A DNA stretch of 64,000 bases from Lysobacteraceae bacterium 2PB (lineage in GTDB: Bacteria > Pseudomonadota > Gammaproteobacteria > Xanthomonadales > Xanthomonadaceae), in the NCBI GenBank assembly GCA_005502915.1, contig SCMT01000003.1, positions 124,001 to 188,000 of the forward strand, written 5' to 3'. A model generated the notes under the pieces. That model searched no databases and had not been told where the DNA came from. It saw only the letters and a program-made list of their open reading frames with translations. Positions within the stretch are counted from its first letter, which is position 1. Every line of letters starts with the position of its first letter. The position numbers and the translations under genes were made by a program. Shown here one piece after another: positions 54,207 through 63,800 of this stretch.

Positions 54207-55193
54207 TCATTGGAGACGCGCGTCGTCCAGCCCCATCCGCCGCACTGCGGCGGCATAGGTCTGGACGTCGCGACCGAACGGATTGACCACGTCCGAGAAG
54301 GACGCGCCACTGCCGGTCGGAACCAGATACTTGACGAACGTCGAAAGCGTGCCGCTGGGGCCAACATCGACGAAATGCATATCGCCATGCTGCAGCAGGC
54401 TACGCACGGTCGTGTCGAAGGCGACCGGGTTGCGGAACGTGGCCCACAGGCGCTGCGGCCACACCCCCGGATCGCTGTCGCTGTCGTAGACGACGCCGTC
54501 GCAGCAGGACACGAACGGGATGCGCAGCGGCCTGAAATCCAGGTGGCCGGCCATCTCGAGAAGCGTGGATTGCAGCGGTTGCTGCATCTCGGTGTGGAAA
54601 CCGTAGTTCACCGCGAGCACCTGGTGCAACACGCCCTCGCGCTGCAGCGTTTCGCGCAGCCGCTGGATGTTCTCGACAGGCCCGGTGACGACCAGATGCT
54701 GGTCGAAGTTCCGCGCGGTCACCCAGCAGCCGTCGACCAGATCGGCGTGCGTGCGTTCCAGGTCCGGGGCGTTGATCACCGCGAGCATCTGCGCCGGCGG
54801 GCTGACCGCCTCGACCTGCTGCGCGTACTGCACCGCGAAGCGCAGTCCCTGTTCCAGCGTGAGCGCGCCGCCGACGATCGCCGCAGAAAGTTCGCCGAGG
54901 CTGTAGCCGAGCACATAGGCCGGTTTCGCGCCGGCTTCGGTCAGCACCTTCGCGAGACTGCATTCGAAGGCGATCAGCGCGGGGTTGGTATGCAGCAGGC
55001 GGTCGAAGGGCCGGCTCTTGTCGTCGCCGTCGTACAGGATCCCGCACAGCGAGCGTCCGATCAGCGGCTGCACGATTTCATCGCAATGGTCCATCCACAT
55101 CCGGAAGCGCGGGTGCCGGTCGTAGAGTTCCCGTCCCATCTGGTGGTACTGGGAACCCTGGCCGGAGAACATGAAGACGACGGGCAGATGCAT
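54207..55193 (-). CDS. Free-standing acyltransferase-family protein 1, probably acyl hydrolase type
   Basis: 328 aa from ATG 55193, 5 bp after the stop of the second AT gene. FabD fold: FMFSGQGSQYHQMGRELYD at the start, nucleophile Ser in GYSLGELSAA (about residue 89), His in YGFHTEM. The run QYHQMGRELYDRHPRFRMWM and GYSLGE (Tyr instead of His before Ser) resemble the PedC-like acyl hydrolases of trans-AT PKS systems, which clear stalled chains, more than malonyl transferases. The FHT in place of the FHS/LM signature fits this. The split of roles between the two proteins is inference. Confidence 0.78.
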   Translation of the reverse strand: MHLPVVFMFSGQGSQYHQMGRELYDRHPRFRMWMDHCDEIVQPLIGRSLCGILYDGDDKSRPFDRLLHTNPALIAFECSLAKVLTEAGAKPAYVLGYSLGELSAAIVGGALTLEQGLRFAVQYAQQVEAVSPPAQMLAVINAPDLERTHADLVDGCWVTARNFDQHLVVTGPVENIQRLRETLQREGVLHQVLAVNYGFHTEMQQPLQSTLLEMAGHLDFRPLRIPFVSCCDGVVYDSDSDPGVWPQRLWATFRNPVAFDTTVRSLLQHGDMHFVDVGPSGTLSTFVKYLVPTGSGASFSDVVNPFGRDVQTYAAAVRRMGLDDARLQ

Positions 55194-55198
55194 GGCGA

Positions 55199-56386
55199 TC
55201 AGGCCACCGAGAGCTCGTCGAGATCGAAGTAGCCGTTGAAGCCTTCCATGTAGACGGCGGCGCGATGGCCGAACAGCACCATGGCCGGCGTGCGCGTGGC
55301 CAGTTCGTCCTGCGCCGTGACCAGCGACCTGACGCGGGTGCCGACCGGGTGCCGGCTGTTCCAGTCCGCGACCTTGCGCTCGGCAGCCGCGAAGCGATCC
55401 GCACCGGCGCCCGCTGTTCCGGCCGGCGTCGCAGCAGTCGGCGTCGCGGGCTTCTCGACCTGGGCCGGCGCGAGTGCTGTCGCGGGCGCTTCGCTCTTCC
55501 CGGCTGGCGCTGCGGCCGGCGCCTTGTCGGCAGCCGCCTTGGCGGCGATCTGCCGGATCTTCAGGATCATCTTCGCCAGCACGTCGCCATGACCGACCTC
55601 GACGAATTCCATGTCGTCGGAGAGCGACATCAGATAGTGGATCGAATCGCTCCACAGCACCGAGCTGTGGATCTGCTTCGACAGGTACTCGACGACGGCC
55701 TTGTCGGGATACGGCTTCGCGGTGATGTTCGCGATCACTGGGATCTTCGGCTTCGAGAACTTGCGCTTCTTGAGGAAGGCCTCGAACTTCTGCGCCGCGG
55801 GGATCATCAGCCGCGAATGGAACGCCCCGCTGGTGTTCAGCGGGACGTACATCACCCGGTCGAAGTTGAAGATGTCCTGGCAGGCTGCGATGTCGGCGGT
55901 GGGGCCGGAGATCACGGTCTGCATCGGCGTGTTGCAGTTGGCGATGTCGACATTGACCAGGCCTTTCTCCTTGAGGAGGGCTTCGATCTGCTCGCGGGTG
56001 GCATTGACGATCGCCGCCATCGCGCCATCGGTGGCCTGGCTCATCAGTTCGCCGCGCTTCTTGACCAGCTTGAGGCCGGTCTCGAAATCGAAGCATTCGG
56101 CCGCCAGCAGCGCATTGAATTCGCCGAGGCTGTGTCCGGCCAGGAAATCCGGCGGCCCGTTCTCCTCCACCCGCCTGTAGTACGACAGCGCATTGACCAC
56201 GAACAGCGCCGGCTGGGTGAACTGGGTCTTGCCGAGTTCCTTCCGCGGGTCCTCAAGGCAGAGCTCCCGGATGGAATAGCCCAGCACTTCGTCGGCCTTC
56301 GCGGTCAGCGCCGGGAACGCATCGAACAGTTCGCCGCCCATGCCGCGCGCCTGCGAGCCCTGTCCCGGGAACATGTAGGTCTTCAT
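55199..56386 (-). CDS. Trans-acting malonyl-type acyltransferase with C-terminal extension
   Basis: 395 aa from ATG 56386 (MKTYMFPGQGSQARGMGG). Nucleophile Ser in GHSLGEFNAL (about residue 90), the Q loop near TQPALF, and GAFHSRLM, the malonyl-type signature. Residues 1-280 are the AT; an Ala/Pro/Lys linker (about 285-340) leads to a conserved C-terminal segment (TRTPAMVLFGHRAAVYMEGF, then NGYFDLDEL) seen on trans-AT proteins. It most likely loads malonyl-CoA onto all AT-less modules in this cluster and onto the donor ACP of the beta-branching cassette. Confidence 0.85.
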   Translation of the reverse strand: MKTYMFPGQGSQARGMGGELFDAFPALTAKADEVLGYSIRELCLEDPRKELGKTQFTQPALFVVNALSYYRRVEENGPPDFLAGHSLGEFNALLAAECFDFETGLKLVKKRGELMSQATDGAMAAIVNATREQIEALLKEKGLVNVDIANCNTPMQTVISGPTADIAACQDIFNFDRVMYVPLNTSGAFHSRLMIPAAQKFEAFLKKRKFSKPKIPVIANITAKPYPDKAVVEYLSKQIHSSVLWSDSIHYLMSLSDDMEFVEVGHGDVLAKMILKIRQIAAKAAADKAPAAAPAGKSEAPATALAPAQVEKPATPTAATPAGTAGAGADRFAAAERKVADWNSRHPVGTRVRSLVTAQDELATRTPAMVLFGHRAAVYMEGFNGYFDLDELSVA

Positions 56387-56440
56387 CGAATCCTCCTGAA
56401 TCAATGTATGTAGTGCGAATCCATGCGGTGCGGCGCGGCG

Positions 56441-57688
56441 CTATCGGCAGCGCTGCAGGCACACCGCGGTGTTGATGCCGCCGAAGCCCATGCTCATGTT
56501 GAGCGCCTGCTCGACCTGGTGATCGACGGGAGCCGCGCCCACCCAGCGCAAGCCCGCATCGATCGGATTCTGCAGATTGCGCGTCGGGTGCAGCCGTCCG
56601 GCACGCATCTGCAGCATGATCGCGATCAGTTCGACCAGGCCCGCTGCGCTCAGTCCGTGCCCGACCAGCGACTTCGTCGCGTTGATCCATGCGCCGTCGA
56701 GACCGCAGGCGCGCAGCGCCGCCAGTTCGGTCTCGTCGCCGACCAGCGATGCGGTGCCGTGCGGGTTCACGTAGTCGATGGATCCGGCGTCCAGCCCGGC
56801 CATCGCCAGCGCCTTCCGGATCACCGTCGACTCGCCGTCGAGGGACGGATTCGGGTTGCGGTTGGCATCCCAGGCCATCGCCCAGCCGGTCAGTGCCGCG
56901 TAGGGCGGCGTGCCATCGGGGCGGGCGGTGCCCTCGCGACGCACCACGACCGCGCCGCAGGCTTCGCCGAAGATGAAGCCATCCCGGTCGCGGTCGAACG
57001 GTCGGCAGGCCAGCGCCGGATCGTGCGCGAAGCGGTCCGAGCCCATCGCGCCCAGCGAGCGGAACGCCTGGCACTCGTAGAACGACAGATCCATCAGCGC
57101 GCCGAGCGCGAGGCACACGTCCACCTGCCCCGAGCGCACGGCCTCGATGGCCTGGATCGTGGCGAGTTGCCCGCTCGCGGATGCACCGCCCACGGTGATC
57201 GCCAGCCCGCGGATCCCGAAAGCCTCGCTGCACAGGCCGCACAGGTCGGTGTCCATGAACGACATCGCGTAGGTCGGACGCAGGAATTCCACGCGGTCCC
57301 GATAGCCGAGCATCGTCTGCACGAGTTCGCGCTGCTGCACGTTGGACCCGCCGACGACCAGGCCGATGCGCTCGGGATCGACCGCATCCAGGCCGGCGTC
57401 GTGCCAGGCTTCGTGCAGGGTCGCGAGTGCGACCTGGGCCGACCACGATGCGTTGCGCACCTTCGATGGAGGGATCGACGCCGGCATCTGCAAGGCATCG
57501 ATCTCGGCGCCGATGAACGCGGCATCGCCCTCGCCCGTGCCTGGACGCTGGCGGCCCGGGCGCCGCATCGGCGCGAAGCGGTGCTCGCCACCGAGCAGGG
57601 CGGCGGCGAACGCGTCGCGGCCCTGGCCGATCGACGCGGTCACGCCGATGCCGTCGACGACGATGCGGGCGGGAGATGAAGCCTGCAT
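56441..57688 (-). CDS. Free-standing decarboxylating ketosynthase (KS-Ser) of the beta-branching cassette
   Basis: 415 aa. Thiolase-fold KS in which the nucleophile Cys is replaced by Ser170 (GGASASG), while the two histidines remain (NPHGTAS; SLVGHGLSA). This is the known form of the KS in HMG-CoA synthase cassettes (PksF type): it cannot condense but decarboxylates malonyl-ACP to acetyl-ACP for HMGS. The stop is 2 bp from the donor ACP gene upstream in the operon, its partner. Confidence 0.88.
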   Translation of the reverse strand: MQASSPARIVVDGIGVTASIGQGRDAFAAALLGGEHRFAPMRRPGRQRPGTGEGDAAFIGAEIDALQMPASIPPSKVRNASWSAQVALATLHEAWHDAGLDAVDPERIGLVVGGSNVQQRELVQTMLGYRDRVEFLRPTYAMSFMDTDLCGLCSEAFGIRGLAITVGGASASGQLATIQAIEAVRSGQVDVCLALGALMDLSFYECQAFRSLGAMGSDRFAHDPALACRPFDRDRDGFIFGEACGAVVVRREGTARPDGTPPYAALTGWAMAWDANRNPNPSLDGESTVIRKALAMAGLDAGSIDYVNPHGTASLVGDETELAALRACGLDGAWINATKSLVGHGLSAAGLVELIAIMLQMRAGRLHPTRNLQNPIDAGLRWVGAAPVDHQVEQALNMSMGFGGINTAVCLQRCR

Positions 57689-57690
57689 GC

Positions 57691-57930
57691 TCAGAGCCTG
57701 GCGTGCATGATGCCCGCGAGGTCGCCCATGTTCTCGGCCTTGGCGAGGTCGATGAGCGGAATGCTCAGCGACAGCGATTCGAGGGTCATCATGATGATCT
57801 CGGAACGGTCGATCGAATTGGCGCCGAGGGCGCGCAGCGAATCGGTGAACTGGAACGGGTGGTTCTCCAGCCCGGGCACGATCTCCCGGGTGTGGCCGGC
57901 GAGGATCTGGAAGATGTCTTGCACGTTCAT
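57691..57930 (-). CDS. Donor acyl carrier protein of the beta-branching cassette
   Basis: 79 aa. Carrier protein with the attachment site RALGANSIDRSEI (Ser with preceding Asn instead of Asp, common in AcpK-type donors). It would carry malonyl, then acetyl, for the HMGS reaction. It sits directly between ECH2 and the decarboxylating KS. Confidence 0.85.
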   Translation of the reverse strand: MNVQDIFQILAGHTREIVPGLENHPFQFTDSLRALGANSIDRSEIIMMTLESLSLSIPLIDLAKAENMGDLAGIMHARL

Positions 57931-57970
57931 GATGGGTCCTTGCTGATGGAATGCGGGTATGGGCGCAGGG

Positions 57971-58723
57971 TCATGCGCCGAACAGGGTGGCGATCTTCGA
58001 TTTCACCTCGGGCTGCGCGAAGGTCACGGCATGCATGGCGACTTCCTGCGCGATCGTCGCCGGCAGGGCCTCGCGCAGCGGCGCGCTCAGGTGATCCTTG
58101 AGCGCGACCAGCGACACGCGGGGCTTCTCGGCCAGGCTCTGCGCCAGTTCCATCGCGCGGGCCATGACCTGGTCGCGCGGCACGACCGGGAACGGGATGC
58201 CGCGCTGCTGCAGCTCCTCGCCGCGGTAGTTGTTCGCGGACAGCATCATTTCGCTGGCCAGGGCGATGCCGAGTTTCTGCGGGAGGATGAAGGTCGCGCC
58301 CATGCCCGGCGTGAAGCCGTAGCGCATGAAGTTGGTGGTGTAGATGTTCTCGCGACCGAGCACGACGAGATCGGCGAACAGGCCGAGCACGAAGCCGCCG
58401 CCGATGCCGTGGCCCTGCATGGCCGAGATCACCGGCACCGGGCACTGGAGCGGCAGGCTGTACAGGGCGCGGTCGGTGAACGCGCCGCGTCCGTCGGACA
58501 GGTTCAGCAACTGTTCCTGGGTCCCGCCGCTGGCGAAATAGTTGTCGTAGCCGGTGAGGATCACGACCTTGCAGTCCGGCTGCCTTTCCACCTCGGCGAA
58601 CGCGGCCATCAGGCCATCGGTGATGGCCTCGGAGAAGGTGTTCTTGCTCACCCGGTCCTGCATCCGGATCTGCAGGACATGCGGGGCGACGAACTGCAGG
58701 TCGACGGCCTTTTCGGCGCTCAC
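57971..58723 (-). CDS. ECH2, beta-branching decarboxylase (PksI type)
   Basis: 250 aa from GTG 58723, which overlaps the ECH1 stop (GTGA) and has GGGAGAG 6 nt upstream. Crotonase fold with an oxyanion-hole segment ISAMQGHGIGGG and the family-typical stretches TGYDNYFASGGTQEQLL and FMRYGFTPGMGATF. These are the marks of cassette decarboxylases, which act on 3-methylglutaconyl-ACP to leave a methyl branch on a double bond. Follows ECH1 in the operon, as usual. Confidence 0.88.
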   Translation of the reverse strand: MSAEKAVDLQFVAPHVLQIRMQDRVSKNTFSEAITDGLMAAFAEVERQPDCKVVILTGYDNYFASGGTQEQLLNLSDGRGAFTDRALYSLPLQCPVPVISAMQGHGIGGGFVLGLFADLVVLGRENIYTTNFMRYGFTPGMGATFILPQKLGIALASEMMLSANNYRGEELQQRGIPFPVVPRDQVMARAMELAQSLAEKPRVSLVALKDHLSAPLREALPATIAQEVAMHAVTFAQPEVKSKIATLFGA

Positions 58724-59499
58724 GTCGCGCTCTCCCACGGGAACTGGCCGGTTTTCACGTAACGCGAGATGCGCTGCAGGTTCTCGACATCGGTGAAGAC
58801 CTCCAGGTTGGCCGCCAGCGCCTTCGGCTCGGCGGAGGCCAGCGAACCCTCGATCGAGGCCATGTAGCGCTTGTAGCGGCCGACGCTCTTCTTGTTCAGT
58901 CGGCGCAGGCGCAGCAGGTTCTTGCGCAGCAGGTTCCCGCTGTTGTCCTCGAAGGCGTCGACCAGCCCCCATTCGTGCGCGGTCTGTACCGTCACCGGCT
59001 GGGTCGACAGGGTCATGTAGTTGGCCCTGGCGAAGCCGATCCGGCGCACCAGGAACGGCAGGACGCAGGCCGGCATCAGCCCGAACAGCAGCTCGGAGAG
59101 GCTGAACACCGCCGCCGTGTCGGCGAGGACGATGTCGCACGCGGCGACGAAACCGATGCCGCCGGCATTCGCCTTGCCACGGACATGCGCGATCGACACG
59201 AACGGGCCGCTGGCCAGCCGGCGCCACACCGCGTACAGCGGCCCGGGATCCTGCTGGGGCACGCCGTCGTCGTCGAAGCTCTTCTGCAGCTCCGCGAAGT
59301 CCGCGCCGAAGCAGAAGACCTCGGGCAATCCCTCGACGACCACGATCTTGGCCCGCTCCTCGCAGAGATCCAGCGCCGCCGTGAACTCGGCGACGAGGCG
59401 GTCGTTGATCGCATTGTTGGCGTCGGGGCGATGGATCTGCAGGTAGGCGATGTCGTCGTCGAAACGGACGCGGAGCGTGGTGAAAGCACTGACATCCAT
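58720..59499 (-). CDS. ECH1, beta-branching dehydratase (PksH type)
   Basis: 259 aa from ATG 59499, overlapping the HMGS stop (ATGA). Crotonase fold with FCFGADFAEL and the oxyanion-hole segment HVRGKANAGGIGFVAACD, then LSELLFGLMPACVLPFLVRR. It would dehydrate the HMG-like intermediate on the acceptor ACP before ECH2 removes CO2. The order HMGS-ECH1-ECH2 is the same as in many trans-AT clusters. Confidence 0.88.
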   Translation of the reverse strand: MDVSAFTTLRVRFDDDIAYLQIHRPDANNAINDRLVAEFTAALDLCEERAKIVVVEGLPEVFCFGADFAELQKSFDDDGVPQQDPGPLYAVWRRLASGPFVSIAHVRGKANAGGIGFVAACDIVLADTAAVFSLSELLFGLMPACVLPFLVRRIGFARANYMTLSTQPVTVQTAHEWGLVDAFEDNSGNLLRKNLLRLRRLNKKSVGRYKRYMASIEGSLASAEPKALAANLEVFTDVENLQRISRYVKTGQFPWESAT

Positions 59500-60758
59500 C
59501 AGCCGACCCACTCGTATTCCCGGTGGAATTCCTTGATTTCCTTCAGGAACAGCACCGGCTTGCCCATCGCGGTGCGGGCACGCGGAATGAAGCTGTCGTC
59601 GAGCACGACGTTGCGCGTGCCGAACTTGACGGCGTTGCTGCCGACCAGCAGGCGGTCGTATTCCTCCATCGTCAGCTCGATGCGGCGGTCGAGGTGGTCC
59701 TTGACGCCCATGCGGCGCAGGCGCTCCTGGCCTTCCTTGCGGACCACGCCGCTGAAGAACTCGGAGCAGCAGCCCGAGCCGTAGGAGAAGGCGGCGATGC
59801 GCTTGGGCGTCTCGAACTCGCCATGCTCGATGGTGCTGAGGATCGCGAGCGACATGGTCGCGCCCATGATGTTGGCGATGCGCTGGCAATAGACCAGGCC
59901 GGGCACGACACGGTTCTGGAAGTCGTCCTCGATCTCCTGCGGCTTGGCGCGGGCCATCTTGCGCATCATGTTGCGGTGCGCGCCCTTGACCATGCCGCCG
60001 AACGGGCAATGGTAGGCGATGTAGGAGAAGCTCGTGGCATAGTCCGCTTCCGGCACGCGCTTGCGGTATTCGAGGAAGCTGTTCTCGCAGCAGTCGAGGT
60101 ACGACAGCAGCGACAGGTCGGAGTCGCCGGCATCGCCGTCGACGGTCGGCCGGCAGGTATCCATCACCTCGTGGCCGTAGTAGCCGTTGGCGCCGACGTC
60201 GACCTGGAAGATGTACGGCTGTTCGCTGATCAGCATCGCGACCGCGCCCGAACCGTTGCTCGGTTCGGCGAACGACCAGTCGGCGGTCAGCGCATCGCCG
60301 CCTTCCTCCACCATGAAGCGCGAGATGTCGGTGGCGAGCACCAGGACCTTCGCGCCCGGCGATGCCTGCGACAGCACGAAGTTGACCGCCATCTGGATGC
60401 CGGCGGCGCCGGAATAGCAGGCGTTCTTGATCTCGAACAGGCGGCAGTTGCGATTCAGGCCGAGGAGCGAATGGCAGTAGGTGCTCATCGATTTGCCGAA
60501 GTCGAAGGCCGACTCGGTGCAGGTGATGACCATCTCGATCCTGTCGCGCTCTTCCGGGGTCAGCGCGTCGATGATCGGCTTGGCGGCGTTGACCGCGAAG
60601 GTGATGGGATCCTCGTACGGCAACGCGACCGTCTTCTCCTTCATCAGCAGATTGTCGAACCGGGTGGTGTCGAGCTTGCGATGCTCGGACAGCTTGCGCA
60701 CGTCCAGGAATGCGGTGCCCGCGAAAACGTTCATTGCCTCGATGCCTACTGCTCTCAT
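59499..60758 (-). CDS. HMG-CoA synthase-like enzyme (HCS) for beta-branching
   Basis: 419 aa. Catalytic residues visible: Glu in TESAFDFGKS (about residue 82), Cys114 in NACYSGAAG, and His in YHCPFGGMVKG (about residue 252). Attacks the beta-keto group of an ACP-bound polyketide with acetyl from the donor ACP. First gene of the cassette, 57 bp after PKS A, and followed by ECH1, ECH2, donor ACP and KS-Ser: all five cassette enzymes are present. The cassette lies between the KS that ends PKS A and the ACP that starts PKS B, suggesting where the branch is made. Confidence 0.92.
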   Translation of the reverse strand: MRAVGIEAMNVFAGTAFLDVRKLSEHRKLDTTRFDNLLMKEKTVALPYEDPITFAVNAAKPIIDALTPEERDRIEMVITCTESAFDFGKSMSTYCHSLLGLNRNCRLFEIKNACYSGAAGIQMAVNFVLSQASPGAKVLVLATDISRFMVEEGGDALTADWSFAEPSNGSGAVAMLISEQPYIFQVDVGANGYYGHEVMDTCRPTVDGDAGDSDLSLLSYLDCCENSFLEYRKRVPEADYATSFSYIAYHCPFGGMVKGAHRNMMRKMARAKPQEIEDDFQNRVVPGLVYCQRIANIMGATMSLAILSTIEHGEFETPKRIAAFSYGSGCCSEFFSGVVRKEGQERLRRMGVKDHLDRRIELTMEEYDRLLVGSNAVKFGTRNVVLDDSFIPRARTAMGKPVLFLKEIKEFHREYEWVG

Positions 60759-60815
60759 CCTGTTTCTCCAAACCTCATGAAGTGTTGATTCCTGTCTTTA
60801 CCGCCGCGACCCTGT

Positions 60816-63800
60816 TCAGATAGTCCGGTCGTCGTGGAGCAGCACCCGCCAATCCATCTTCGCACCCTTGACCCACAGTTCCGCGATCTTCTCGATCTCG
60901 CCGGTCTCCACCAGGCGGCGGATGAATTCCTGGCCGGCCTGGGTGTCGCCGATGTCGAGCTTGTCGCCGGTGCCGCTGCGGATCGAACCCCGGAACACCT
61001 TGCGGTGATAGAAGTTGTCCTTCTCCTGCAGGAAGCCTTGCAGCAGTTCCTCGAACTCGTCGATCGAGCGGACGACGAACGCCACCCGCTCCTGCATCTC
61101 GATCCTGCCGGTCTGCAGGGTGCCCGCGATGCGGCGCAGGGTCTCGGCGCTGCGGTCGGTCTTCGCCAGGAAGGCCGGATACGCCTGCAGTGTCGCGTGC
61201 AGCTGGTCCGCGCTGCGCGCCGAGAAGACCAGAAGCTGCGGCGCTTCCACATCACCGGCATCGGGCGCCGTGCGGCGATCGATGTACTCCTCGATGACGA
61301 CATGGGCGTTGACGCCGCCGAAGCCGAAGCTGCTGACGCCACCGATGCGCGTCTGCCCGTCCGGTACTTCCCAGTCCACGGCCTGCTGTGCGATGCGGTA
61401 CGGCGTGCGGCGCAGGTCGATCAAGGGACTGATGGTGTCGCAGTGCAGGCTCCGCGCGATCCTGCGGTGGCGGATCTGCAGGATGACCTTGATCAGGCCG
61501 ACCACGCCCGCGCCGTATTCGAGGTGGCCGATGTTGGACTTGATGCTGCCGAGGTAGCAAGGCAAGGACGCCTGTTTCTCGACGGCGGCCTCGGCGTCCA
61601 TCAGCTCCTTCGCCACCGACTTCAGGCCGCTGATCTCGACCGGGTCGCCCAGTTCGGTACCGGTGCCGTGGCATTCGATGTAGCCCACGCGCTGGAAGTC
61701 GATGCCGGCGTCCTGGATCGCGCGGCGGATGACCGCCGCCTGTGCGTTCGGGTTCGGGGCGGTCAGCGAGGTGGTGCGGCCACCGTGGTTCTCCGCCGCA
61801 CCCTTGATCACGGCATAGATGTCGTCGCCGTCGCGCTCGGCCGCGCGCAGCGACTTGAGCATCAGCATCGCCACGCCTTCGCCGCGCACATAGCCGTTGG
61901 CCTTGTCGGAGAAGGTCTTGCAGCGACCGTCCTCGCAGAGCATGCCGGACTTGGTGAAGCTGATGTACACGTCGGGCGCGAGCAGTGCGTTGACGCCGCC
62001 GATGATCGCGGTCTGGCAGTGCCCGGCGCGGATCGCTTCGATCGCGCGGTGCACCGCGACCAGCGAACTGCTGCAGGCGGTGTCGATGGGATTGCTCGGG
62101 CCGTGCCAGTCCATGTAGTAGCTGATCCGGTTCGGTCCGACCGAGGACACACTGCCGGTGACCGAGTAGGCCTCGACCGGGAGGTGCGCCATCAGGCTGA
62201 TGTAGCTGGTGGGACCGCAGCCCATGAAGATGGCGGTGTCGCTGCCCTTGAGGGTGTCGCCGCCGTAGCCGGCGTCTTCGAGGCATTCCCAGACCGACTG
62301 CAGCATCAACCGCTGCTCGGGGCTCATGTACATCGCTTCGGCGGGCGAGATGCCGAAGAACAGCGGATCGAATTCCTTCATGCCGGAGATGAACGAGCCC
62401 CAGCGGCTGACGCCCGGGTAATCGCGCCAGTCCCAGCGGTCCGCCGGGATCTCGCTGATCATGTCGCGCTCTTCGTCGAGCATCCGCCAGAACTCGTCGG
62501 GATTGTTCGCACCGGCGATGCGGCAGCTCATGCCGATCACGGCGACGTCCTCGTCGCGATAGCTGGAACGATTGCGGTAGGCCTCGCGGAAGCGGCGCGC
62601 GAACTGCGACACGGACGCGCCGCCGGTCTCGGGCGTGCGCGCCGCGGGCTTCGCTGCGGCCGGGCCGGGATTCGTCGCGGCCTCGGCGCTCTTCGCGCCG
62701 CCCACCGACAGCTTCCGGGTCATTTCCGCGGCATGGTTGTCGGCGAGGAACTGGCTGAAGCGCAGGAGATTCGACGCCTCGAACATCGCCGTCGGCATCA
62801 GGTTCAGGTCGTAGACGTGGTTCAGGTGCGAGACGAAGCTGGAGATCAGGATCGAATCGAAGCCGAAGTTGGTCCAGTCCTCGGTCTCGTTGATCTGGTT
62901 CGGCTTCATCTTCAGATGCTGGGCGGCCTGCAGGCGCATTTCCTGGAGGATTTCGCGCTGCAGGCGATCGAGCTCGGCCGACGACTGCTGCGCTTCCGGC
63001 GCGGCGACGACCGCGGCCGGCTTCGGCGGCGCGAACAGCGCGGCCTGCGCGCTCTTCTGGCCGAACAGCGGCAACAGGCAGGCATGCGGCGATGCGATGG
63101 CCTGGCGCAGCGCCTTGAGGCCCTCGGCGGTGGGCATCGGCTTGATCGCATAGGCACGCGCCAGCGTTTCGCGGCTGGCGTCGTCGAGCTGCATCGCACC
63201 CTCTTCCCACAGCGGCCAGTCGATCGAGACCGAGATCCCCCTCGCCTGTCCTGCGCGCACGCGCGCCGCGCGGGCCTCGATGTACGCGTCCATGTAGCCG
63301 TTGCCGGCGGCATAGTCGAACTGGCCGGCATTGCCGAGCGCACCGGCGACCGAGGAAAACGCGACGAACACTTCGAGCGGGCAGCCGGCGGTGGCGCGAT
63401 CGAGGTTCTGCAGACCCTGCACTTTCGGTGCCAGCACGCGCTCGATGGACGCGTCGCTCTTGTTGACCAGCAGGGCGTCTTCGAGCAGGCCGGCGGCGTG
63501 GACCACGACGTCGATGGCCGGGAACTCGGCGACGATGGCCTCCAGCGCGTCGAGCCGGGCGATGTCGCAGCCGCGCTGGACCACGGTCGCGCCCTGTGCC
63601 TGCAGCGCCTCGATGGCGGCTTGCCCGGCGGCGTCCGGCGTGCGCCGCCCCAGCAGGATCAGCGTGCAGCCCTTGGTCCGTTCCGCGATGTCCCGCGCCA
63701 CGAGCAGACCGAGCGCGCCGAGTCCGCCGGTGATCAGCGCGGTGCAGCCGTCCTTCCAGGCGAATTCCGCGCCGACGTCGGCATCGGCATCCTGGAATTC

